Below the pieces are notes generated by a model that saw only the letters and a program-made list of their open reading frames with translations, ran no database searches and was not told where the DNA came from. A DNA stretch of 40,137 bases from the NCBI GenBank assembly GCA_007133195.1, contig SLNH01000025.1, forward strand, positions 1 to 40,137. The letters are read 5' to 3'. How positions within the stretch are numbered: position 1 is the stretch's first letter; the number at the start of each line of letters is the position of its first letter. The position numbers were made by a program, and so were the translations under genes. The DNA comes from Nannocystineae bacterium. Lineage in GTDB: Bacteria; Myxococcota_A; Polyangia; Haliangiales; Haliangiaceae. This document shows positions 23,768 to 30,404 of this stretch, piece after piece.

Positions 23768-24517
23768 ATGAGGGAGCTGGAAAAGGGGCTGCGAGCCCTG
23801 ATCGCCCGGGCGGCGCGGGGCGAGGTTTCGGAAATCGCCGCCGTGCTGCGTGCAGGCCTTTGGAGCGAGCGGCATTGGATCGTGCTGCGCCGGGATCTGA
23901 CCGAGGCACTCCAGGTCACCAAGCCTCCGGTGCCGTTTTCGATCCGCCGCTATCGCCCCGCCGACGCCGACGTTCTGTTCGACGAAGGCTCGCGGGCCGA
24001 GCGGCGGGAGCGCGCGCGGCGCGAGCGCTGGATGCGCAGAGGGCTGGGCCGGTGCTACGTCGCGTCGCTCGCGGACGGCACCGCGACGTTCATGCAGTGG
24101 CTGTGCACCCCGGAGGAAAACGCGGCGCTCCGCGAAAGCCTCCCGTTCGTCAAGCCGGCTGCGCTGCCCGGCGGCGTCGTTCTGGAAGGGGCCTATACCC
24201 CTCCGCGGTTCCGGCGCCTACCGATCATGCCGGCGGCGATGGCCCAAATCGCCGAGGAGGGCCGCCAGCTCGGCGCGCGCTTCGCCGTGGTCTATGTCGA
24301 GGAGCAAAACGCGTCGATGATCAGAGCCGCCAAGTTGGCCGGGTTTACCCCCTGGCGCACCCGGCGCGTGCGGCGCCGGCTGTTTTTGTCGCTCTTCAGT
24401 GAATCGGCGCTTACCAGCACGGCCGACGAGCTGGCGACGGGCTCGATGCGGCCACGGAGATCGGCCGCGGCGCAAGGGGCGAAACGGGCCCGCGAGCGCG
24501 CATCTGCATCCGCGTAA
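23768..24517 (+). CDS. GNAT-like N-acyltransferase family protein
   Basis: A 249-residue protein. Residues ~55-210 look like a GNAT fold: FSIRRYRPADADVLF, a central beta strand VVLEGAYTPPRFRRLPIMPAAM where the acyl-donor loop would lie, and ARFAVVYVEEQNASMIRAAKLAGFTPW, the typical 'N..s...a.k.GF' ending. The classic Q/RxxGxG/A loop is not clearly present. The C-terminal ~35 residues are Arg/Ala-rich. Because it follows a carrier protein by 10 bp, it may use an acyl-carrier thioester as donor, as some GNAT-fold enzymes do; that is inference. Confidence 0.72.
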   Translation: MRELEKGLRALIARAARGEVSEIAAVLRAGLWSERHWIVLRRDLTEALQVTKPPVPFSIRRYRPADADVLFDEGSRAERRERARRERWMRRGLGRCYVASLADGTATFMQWLCTPEENAALRESLPFVKPAALPGGVVLEGAYTPPRFRRLPIMPAAMAQIAEEGRQLGARFAVVYVEEQNASMIRAAKLAGFTPWRTRRVRRRLFLSLFSESALTSTADELATGSMRPRRSAAAQGAKRARERASASA

Positions 24518-24591
24518 GCGCGCACCGGGCGACACGACCGGCCTTTGGCGTTATGCTCCCGCCCGGGCTCGATTCGGTCCCGCGAGTGTCC

Positions 24592-25485
24592 ATGGCGTCG
24601 CTACCACAAGCTTCCACCGTGTCAGCCACCGGGCTCGGTTACCGCGCGGCGTTCGCGGAGGCGCTGCTGTCGATGCACGCCCCGCCGGTGCCGTGGCTGG
24701 AGATCCACCCCGAAAACTACATCCGGCGGGGCGGGCGCTACGCCCGGCTGTTCGATCGCGCTGCCGAGCGATTCCCTCTCGTGCCCCACGGGCTCACGAC
24801 CTGCTTCGGCAATCCAGAGCCGCCGGGCGCCGCCTGGCTGCGCGACCTGCGCGCGCTGTGCGAGCGCATCGGGGCGCCGTGGTTTAGCGACCACCTGTGC
24901 TTTAGCGCCGCCGGCGGCGCTCACGCCCACGATCTTCTCCCGGTTCCGCGGACGACCCAGATGGCCCGGGAGGTGGCCGACCGCATCTGCCGCACGCGAG
25001 ACGCGCTGGGGATCCCGGTGGCCGTCGAAAACGTAAGCTTCTACGGACATCCCCCGGGCTCCGAAGGCGCCTCGGACGCAGCCTTCATCACCGAGGTCGT
25101 CGAGCGCGCTGACGCCCTGCTCCTCCTCGACGTCAACAACGTCGTGGTAAACGCACGAAACTTCGGCTACGACGCGGGCGCCTACGTAGACGACCTCCCC
25201 CTCGAGCGCGTGGTGCAAATCCACATCGCCGGCCACACGCGCCGGAGCGACGGGCTGAGAATCGATACCCACGATCGCCCCGTCGACGCAGAGACCACCG
25301 CGCTGCTCGGCCGCGTCCTCGCCAAAACGGGTCGCGTCCCGGTGCTGCTCGAACGCGACGGCCGCTACCCTCCGCTCGAGGCGCTGCTTTCCGAGCTGGC
25401 CGACATTCAGGCTGTCGTGGACCGAGCGCTCCATGTCGACCAGGCCGAAACGCCGCCCCGGACGGGCGCCGACGCCGCGCGCTGA
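24592..25485 (+). CDS. MNIO (DUF692) multinuclear non-heme iron enzyme, MbnB/BufB-like
   Basis: A 297-residue TIM-barrel protein with every landmark of the DUF692 family: GLGYR, VPHGL (H66), WFSDHLCFS (D100, H101), HDLLPVP, VAVENVS (E146), LLLDVNNVVVNARN (D180, N183), QIHIAGH (H211), DTHDRPV and a final LERDG. These residues hold two or three iron ions. Known members (MbnB, TglH, bufferin BufB) oxidatively modify cysteine or other residues of ribosomal peptides together with a partner protein. ATG 24592 is chosen; an in-frame ATG at 24553 adds 13 residues. TATGCT at 24552-24557 may be a -10 box. The partner gene follows after 4 bp. Confidence 0.95.
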   Translation: MASLPQASTVSATGLGYRAAFAEALLSMHAPPVPWLEIHPENYIRRGGRYARLFDRAAERFPLVPHGLTTCFGNPEPPGAAWLRDLRALCERIGAPWFSDHLCFSAAGGAHAHDLLPVPRTTQMAREVADRICRTRDALGIPVAVENVSFYGHPPGSEGASDAAFITEVVERADALLLLDVNNVVVNARNFGYDAGAYVDDLPLERVVQIHIAGHTRRSDGLRIDTHDRPVDAETTALLGRVLAKTGRVPVLLERDGRYPPLEALLSELADIQAVVDRALHVDQAETPPRTGADAAR

Positions 25486-25489
25486 CCCC

Positions 25490-26233
25490 ATGGCACCTGC
25501 ACAGGACTTTCGCGACCAGCTCGTGCGCTACTGCTTCGCCGAGGCGCCCGATCCCGGGCTACTCGCCGATCTCGGCAAAGACGCCGAAGCGTGGCAGCTA
25601 TACCGGCGCATGATCCGCAATCGCATCTTCCGCTTCATAGCCGGCGCCCTGCCGCGCTATCGCCGCGCCGTCGGCGGCGAGCGGTTCGATGGGGATCTGG
25701 CCCGGTGGCTCGAAAGTGGCGGCAGCGCCGAGCGCCAGATGTTCCTCCTCCCGCTCGCGCACGCTCGCTGGCTGCTTGCGCACGGGCCCCCCGAGGAGCC
25801 CGCGTGGGCGGGCGATCTGCTGCGTTTGGAGGCGGCGCGCATCGAGGTCCGAAACGCCGACGATGTCGAGCCGGGTCCCCTCCGCCCGTTCGACTTTCAG
25901 CTTCCCCTCGCGGTCTGCGAGCCGATTCGGTGTCTCCAACCGGCCTGGGACGTGACCCGCAAGGAGCCGCACAGGCTGCCGTCGCTCCGGGTGCTCATCG
26001 TGTGGCGCGGTCCGAAGCGCACCGCGCGCACCGCGTGGGCGGAGCCTTGGGTCGGCGAGTGGCTGTGCGACGAGCGGGCGGCGTCGTGGCCTTCCCACGA
26101 CCTGATCCGAAACATCTGGCAAGCGCGCGGCGTGGTCCCCACCACCGAACGGATCGAGCACGCCGCGAGCGTCCTGGGCCCGCTCGTGGAGGCCGGCGCC
26201 GTGGCCAGCCCCGCCGCGGCCAAGTCCCGGTAG
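25490..26233 (+). CDS. DUF2063-type partner protein of the MNIO enzyme (BufC/MbnC-like role)
   Basis: A 247-residue protein. Residues ~5-95 match the DUF2063 N-terminal domain: FRDQLVRYCF, then WQLYRRMIRNRIFRFIAGALPRYRRAVGGERFDGD in pieces of the expected order, then a long helical/strand domain (PFDFQLPLAVCEPIRCL, SLRVLIVWR). Such proteins bind the precursor peptide leader and present it to the DUF692 enzyme. ATG 25490 is 4 bp after the MNIO stop, so the two are co-translated. The first 19 codons of the longer frame from 25433 overlap the MNIO gene and are rejected. Confidence 0.88.
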   Translation: MAPAQDFRDQLVRYCFAEAPDPGLLADLGKDAEAWQLYRRMIRNRIFRFIAGALPRYRRAVGGERFDGDLARWLESGGSAERQMFLLPLAHARWLLAHGPPEEPAWAGDLLRLEAARIEVRNADDVEPGPLRPFDFQLPLAVCEPIRCLQPAWDVTRKEPHRLPSLRVLIVWRGPKRTARTAWAEPWVGEWLCDERAASWPSHDLIRNIWQARGVVPTTERIEHAASVLGPLVEAGAVASPAAAKSR

Positions 26234-26349
26234 CCGGGGCCGGGCCCAAAAACCAACAGAGCGCGCTGTCGTTCTATGCCGCTGCGCCTTCGACACGGCG
26301 GGAGACCCTGTGAGAGCCTCGCCGGGCACGAACATCTGGATGACCTGCG

Positions 26350-26375
26350 CCCCGAACGGCCCTCGCGGCCCGGGG
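26350..26375 (+). other. Hairpin in the spacer upstream of the acidic precursor gene
   Basis: CCCCG/CGGGG (5 bp) encloses GGCC/GGCC (4 bp) with a 3-nt bulge and the loop CTCGC, 43 nt before the next ATG. It could protect or process a separate precursor mRNA, or attenuate transcription between the enzyme genes and the precursor. There is no T-tract. Confidence 0.3.
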
Positions 26376-26418
26376 AGAAGCAGCGTCCCGCGCGACTCAC
26401 CATTGGAGGTCTACACGC

Positions 26419-26718
26419 ATGAAGACGCCCTCGACCAGTAAACGCCTGATGCTATCCGCCGCAACCGCCTTCGGCATGTCGATCGGTGCGGCCGGCGTCG
26501 CCGGGTGCGGCGGCGCCGAAGACGCCGCCGAAGAGCCCGAAGAGCCGGCCATCGAAGAGCAGGACTGCGCCGGTGAAGCCGATTGCAGCGCCGCAGCCGA
26601 CGACATCGACGCGGACTACGCCGACGAAGCCGACTGCAGCGGCGAAGCCGACGATGAGGCCGCCGCGGACGACGAGGAAGCCGACTGCGGCGCGGACTGC
26701 GCCGGCGCAGACGAGTAG
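26419..26718 (+). CDS. Acidic Cys-containing lipoprotein, probable MNIO-RiPP precursor
   Basis: 99 residues. The N-terminus has Lys/Arg, a hydrophobic stretch and a perfect lipobox, GVAGC (C30), so signal peptidase II processing and lipidation are predicted. The mature part is almost only Asp, Glu, Ala, Gly and Cys, with cysteines at 50, 56, 73, 90 and 94 in a recurring (A/Q)DC-x-GEAD-like context. This fits a substrate for the adjacent MNIO/DUF2063 pair, as bufferin precursors are small secreted Cys proteins beside the same enzyme types. A strong Shine-Dalgarno (GGAGGT, 8 bp before ATG) suggests high expression. The role as precursor is inferred from position and composition; metal binding is a reasonable guess. 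Confidence 0.8.
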   Translation: MKTPSTSKRLMLSAATAFGMSIGAAGVAGCGGAEDAAEEPEEPAIEEQDCAGEADCSAAADDIDADYADEADCSGEADDEAAADDEEADCGADCAGADE

Positions 26719-26979
26719 TCCGCTCGGCCCGAGCCCTGGCTCCTATTCGGGGCCCAGAGCCTGCGGGCATCTATTCGAACAGTCGTGGCGCTCTCGCCGG
26801 GGTATTCGCCGGGATTCGCGGCCGAACACCTCGGCGAGCCGTCCGGCCCGCCCGTACCGCCCTCGCGCTCGCTCGCTCGTCGCCGCCGGCTTCACGACGG
26901 CAGCCGCATCGCCGGGCTGCGCAGCGATTGGCCGGCGACGCCCCTCCCCTCGTGCTCACGAGGCGGACGCAGGCAACCG

Positions 26980-27270
26980 CTATCGCGCGCGCAGGTCCGC
27001 CTCGGCGCGGAGCCAGTCCTCGAGATCGTGCCCGTGCTCGTAACCGCGGGCTGCGAACAGCTCGTACGCGCGCGCGGCGATCTCCTCGCTGCTCGGCGCC
27101 CGAACCTCCGTCTTGGCGCCGGCGCGGGCGCGCTTGGGCGCGGTCGTCGAGCTTCGCGCGGTTTTGCGCGAGCGCGCGGGGGGCGTGCCATTCACACCCG
27201 CCGGCTTCGCCGCGGTCTTGGGGGTCCCGGTCTCGCTCGAGGTCGTCTTCTTGGTCGGTCGCTTGGCCAT
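26980..27270 (-). CDS. DUF2934-domain protein with a basic Lys/Ala-rich N-terminus
   Basis: 96 residues. The C-terminal ~38 residues (SSEEIAARAYELFAARGY, then HDLEDWLRAEADL) are the DUF2934 motif, a short two-helix element of unknown function common in soil proteobacteria. The first ~58 residues are Lys/Thr/Ala/Pro-rich, like histone H1-type tails, and may bind nucleic acid. ATG 27270 is preceded by AGGAGAA on the minus strand, a strong ribosome binding site; the longer frame to 27357 is rejected. It points towards the precursor gene and is transcribed convergently with it. Confidence 0.85.
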   Translation of the reverse strand: MAKRPTKKTTSSETGTPKTAAKPAGVNGTPPARSRKTARSSTTAPKRARAGAKTEVRAPSSEEIAARAYELFAARGYEHGHDLEDWLRAEADLRAR

Positions 27271-27535
27271 GGAGTTTCTCCTGGTGTCCGGCGCCGCCGG
27301 CTTCGGGCCAGCGCGCCGAGACACTCGACCGATATACGCATCCCGGCGGCCTGTCAAAAAAACCGACGAGCAGCCCTGCCATCCTCACTCGCCGACGCCT
27401 TGGCCACCTTGTGGAGAGTGCCGGGCTGGTCGGCGTAGCGCCGTCGCACGTGGCTGCGCGGCCTGCGCTGCATGCACGCCCGCCCCAGACGCGCCCGACC
27501 ACTCGATCCGATCATCGAAGGGATGAGACAGTGGC

Positions 27536-28930
27536 ATGATTCGACTGCACGAAGTCACCACGGTGGAGCGCGAAGTGGGCGAGTGCTTCCGCTACCTGGC
27601 CGATTTCTCCACGGCGGAGCAGTGGGACCCCGGCGTGTACCGAGCCGAAAAACGGACGCCAGGCCCGCCGGCGCCGGGGACCAAGTTCGCGCTTACGCTA
27701 AGCGCCGGGGGGCGGCGCATTCCGATGACCTACCAGCTCGAGGAGCTTGTACCGAACGAGCTCATCGCGCTCACGGGTGACGGGGAAGGCTTCAGCGCCC
27801 GTGACCGAATCACCCTCGAATCGCCCTTCCCGGGCCGCACCCGCATCGCGTATGAAGCGGTGTTGGCGTTCTCTGGGGCGGCGGGACGCGCCGAGCCGCT
27901 TTTTCGCCCCTGGCTCAAAGGCGTGGGGCGCAAGGCGGTGGAGGGCATGACGCGCGCGCTCACCTTGGGGACCGCGCCCTCGCGCGGGCCCTTGGACAAT
28001 CTCGGCCATCGGCTCGTTTTGCCCGCCGCGTGGTCCTTTACCGAGCGCGGCTATCTCGCGATGCCAGACAAAGGGCTGAGCGAGTTCATCGATGATCGAA
28101 TCTGGGTGATCACAGGCCCCACGAGCGGCCTCGGATTGGCCACCGGCTGCTTGCTGGCCCGATTGGGCGCACGGCTTTTGCTCGTGGGGCGAGGTGGTGA
28201 TCGCCTGCGAGAGGCTGCGGCTACGATCGATGCGTTCAGCGGCTGCGGACGCGAGCGCATCCAGTGCTTCGAAGCCGAGCTTTCGCTCGCGCGCGAGTGT
28301 CGCCGCGTGGCCGCCGAAATCGCCGCGGCGCAGCCGGCCATCGACGGGCTGGTGAATAACGCCGGCGCCTTGTTCGCCGAGCGCGGGGAGACCGAAGAAG
28401 GGCACGAGCGGGCCCTGGCCATCAATCTGGTGGCGCCGTGGGTGCTCACCCGCGAGCTTTTGCCTGCGATGCGACGGCGCGGCGCGCGAGTCATAAACGT
28501 CGTGAGCGGCGGCATGTATCTTCAGCCGCTGCGCCTGGACGACATGCAGTTTCGGGTGGGCCGCTACGACGGCTCCGTCGCCTATGCCCGCGCCAAGCGG
28601 GCGCTCGTCGCCGTGACGGAGCACTGGGCCGAGACGACCCCGGACGTGGATTTTTACAGCATGCATCCGGGCTGGGCGGCCACCCCGGGCGTCGCGCGCT
28701 CGCTTCCGGCGTTTGACCGCCGGATGCGAAGATGGCTTCGCGACAGCCGCATGGGCGCGGACACCATCGCCTGGCTCGCCACGACCGCGGCCCTGGCGGG
28801 CCACAGCGGAGAGTTTTGGTTTGATCGCAAGCCCCGCCCCACGGCGGTGGTCCCCGGGACGGCCGTGGACGCGCGCCAGCGTGCCGAGCTCGTAACGTGG
28901 CTCGAAGCTGCCCAGGCTCGGGCGTCATGA
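27536..28930 (+). CDS. Fusion of an SRPBCC (START-like) domain and a short-chain dehydrogenase/reductase
   Basis: A 464-residue two-domain protein. Residues 1-150 look like an SRPBCC hydrophobic-ligand domain (VEREVGECFRYLADFSTAEQW, RITLESPFPGRTRIAYEAVL). Residues ~187-460 are a classical SDR: Rossmann loop TGPTSGLG (193-200), VNNAGALFAERG, a VVSGGM serine and the catalytic YARAK. The SDR half resembles DHRS12/retinol-dehydrogenase-like members. A ligand-binding domain fused to an NAD(P)-dependent oxidoreductase suggests a lipid-like or polyketide-like substrate. It is alone on its transcript; the bioA gene converges on it. Confidence 0.9.
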   Translation: MIRLHEVTTVEREVGECFRYLADFSTAEQWDPGVYRAEKRTPGPPAPGTKFALTLSAGGRRIPMTYQLEELVPNELIALTGDGEGFSARDRITLESPFPGRTRIAYEAVLAFSGAAGRAEPLFRPWLKGVGRKAVEGMTRALTLGTAPSRGPLDNLGHRLVLPAAWSFTERGYLAMPDKGLSEFIDDRIWVITGPTSGLGLATGCLLARLGARLLLVGRGGDRLREAAATIDAFSGCGRERIQCFEAELSLARECRRVAAEIAAAQPAIDGLVNNAGALFAERGETEEGHERALAINLVAPWVLTRELLPAMRRRGARVINVVSGGMYLQPLRLDDMQFRVGRYDGSVAYARAKRALVAVTEHWAETTPDVDFYSMHPGWAATPGVARSLPAFDRRMRRWLRDSRMGADTIAWLATTAALAGHSGEFWFDRKPRPTAVVPGTAVDARQRAELVTWLEAAQARAS

Positions 28931-28949
28931 TCCGATCGGGCGAGCCAGG

Positions 28950-30233
28950 TTAGGTGTGGTCGCGAACGACCTGGGTGATCGCCCCCGTGATGCGCGAGAG
29001 ATCACCTTGCTCGATCACGAACGGCGGCATCGTGTAGACGAGGCGGCCGAACGGCCGAATCCATACGCCCCGGTCCACGAACGCGGGCTGCACGACGTCC
29101 ATGTCGACCGGATCGCAAAGCTCCACCACGCCGATGCCCCCGAGCGCCCGCACGTCTTTGACCTGAGCGAGCTCGCGGCACGGGGCGAGCTCGCGGACGA
29201 GCTGCTCCTCGATGGCGGCGACGCGCGCCTGCCAGTCCGACTGAAGCAGCAGATCGATGCTGGCGAGCGAGACCGCGGCGGCCAGCGGGTTGGCCATGAA
29301 GGTGGGCCCGTGCATGAACAGGCCGGGTGCGCTGTCGCGAATGCCTGCGGCCACCTCTCCGGTCGCGAGCGTCGCCGCCGCGGTCATCATGCCGCCGGTG
29401 AGCGCCTTGCCCAGGCACATGATGTCCGGGGCGATGCCCGCGTGCTCGCAGCCGAAAAGCCGGCCCGTTCGGCCGAAGCCGGTGGCGATCTCGTCGAGGA
29501 TGAGGAGCGCGCCGTGCTCGTCGCAAAGCTCGCGCACCCGCTCGAGGTAACGCGGCGAGTAAAACCGCATGCCCCCGGCGCCCTGGACCACGGGCTCGAG
29601 GATCACCGCCGCGATTTCACCGCCGCGCTGTTCGAGGCGGCCTTTGAGCTCGCCGATGTGTGCCTCGTCCCACGGCTCGCCGAAGCTCGGCGACGGCGGC
29701 GGGACGAAGTGATGCTCGGGCAAAGCGCCGCGAAACAGGGTGTGCATGCCGTTTACGGGGTCGCAGGTGGCCATCGCGCCGAACGTGTCGCCGTGGTAGC
29801 CGCCGCGCACGGTCAAGAGCGACTGCTTTTTCGGCCTGCCGCGCCCCTGCTGATACTGAAGGGCCATTTTGATGGCCACCTCCACCGACACCGAACCCGA
29901 GTCGCACAAGAACACGCGCTCCAGCGGATCGGGGGCGAGGGAGGCCAGCTTCTCGGACAGCTCCACGGCCGGCCGGTGGGTGAGGCCGCCGAACATCACG
30001 TGGGCCATGTCTTTGGCCTGGCGCTCGATCGCCTCGACGAGCGCCGGGTGCCCGTAGCCGTGAATCGCCGCCCACCACGACGACATGCCGTCTACGAGCT
30101 CGCGCCCGTCCTCGAGGTAAAGGCGGGTGCCCTCGGCGCGGCGCACCGGGTAGATCGGGCCGACCGCCGGGGAGGCGTTATAGGGATGCCAAACGCTGCG
30201 CCTGTCTCGGGCGAGGAGATCGCGTGCGGTCAT
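28950..30233 (-). CDS. bioA: Adenosylmethionine-8-amino-7-oxononanoate aminotransferase
   Basis: Transfers the amino group of S-adenosylmethionine to KAPA, giving DAPA in biotin synthesis. The 427-residue protein has the BioA start (DRRSVWHPYN), the SSWWAAIHGYGHPALVEA block, FCDSGSVSVEVAIKMALQYQ, YHGDTFGAM, LLILDEIATGFGRTG and the PLP lysine in CLGKALTGGMM. The SAM-specific Tyr/Trp-rich region (SSWWAAIHG) separates it from generic class III aminotransferases. Other bio genes are not in the window. It is divergent from the Rieske gene with a 171-bp shared control region. Confidence 0.94.
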   Translation of the reverse strand: MTARDLLARDRRSVWHPYNASPAVGPIYPVRRAEGTRLYLEDGRELVDGMSSWWAAIHGYGHPALVEAIERQAKDMAHVMFGGLTHRPAVELSEKLASLAPDPLERVFLCDSGSVSVEVAIKMALQYQQGRGRPKKQSLLTVRGGYHGDTFGAMATCDPVNGMHTLFRGALPEHHFVPPPSPSFGEPWDEAHIGELKGRLEQRGGEIAAVILEPVVQGAGGMRFYSPRYLERVRELCDEHGALLILDEIATGFGRTGRLFGCEHAGIAPDIMCLGKALTGGMMTAAATLATGEVAAGIRDSAPGLFMHGPTFMANPLAAAVSLASIDLLLQSDWQARVAAIEEQLVRELAPCRELAQVKDVRALGGIGVVELCDPVDMDVVQPAFVDRGVWIRPFGRLVYTMPPFVIEQGDLSRITGAITQVVRDHT

Positions 30234-30242
30234 CGGCGAGCG

Positions 30243-30248
30243 ACCCTA
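30243..30248 (-). promoter_or_regulatory. Candidate -10 box of bioA
   Basis: TAGGGT on the minus strand begins 15 nt before the bioA ATG. It would give a very short or no leader. Confidence 0.3.
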
Positions 30249-30392
30249 CCACGGCGCCTCCCGCACCCTTACGAAGGCGCCTCGCCTGCCCTGGGCCTGA
30301 GCCCCGCCTGCGACTCGGACTCCCGGCGCTCGAGCCGCCGCCGGGTCTCCCGGACCGAAGCGCCGCGGCGCGACGTTCCGTCCGATTCGAGC

Positions 30393-30398
30393 TACGCT
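30393..30398 (+). promoter_or_regulatory. Candidate -10 box of the Rieske gene (leaderless)
   Basis: TACGCT begins 12 nt before the GTG at 30405; the same TACGCT precedes the HIT gene at 13 nt. Confidence 0.4.
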
Positions 30399-30404
30399 GT
30401 CCTG

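Noticed and set aside
26720-26757. Nested hairpin after the precursor gene as an intrinsic terminator
   Set aside because: GGCCC/GGGCC encloses GAGC/GCTC, but the loop is long and no T-tract follows, so the call is too weak.
27354-27361. A-run upstream of the DUF2934 gene as a terminator tail
   Set aside because: No stable GC stem lies directly next to it on either strand.
28956-30404. Very long plus-strand frame running into the Rieske gene
   Set aside because: The first ~480 codons are antisense to bioA and read His/Arg/Asp-rich noise; the real gene starts at GTG 30405.
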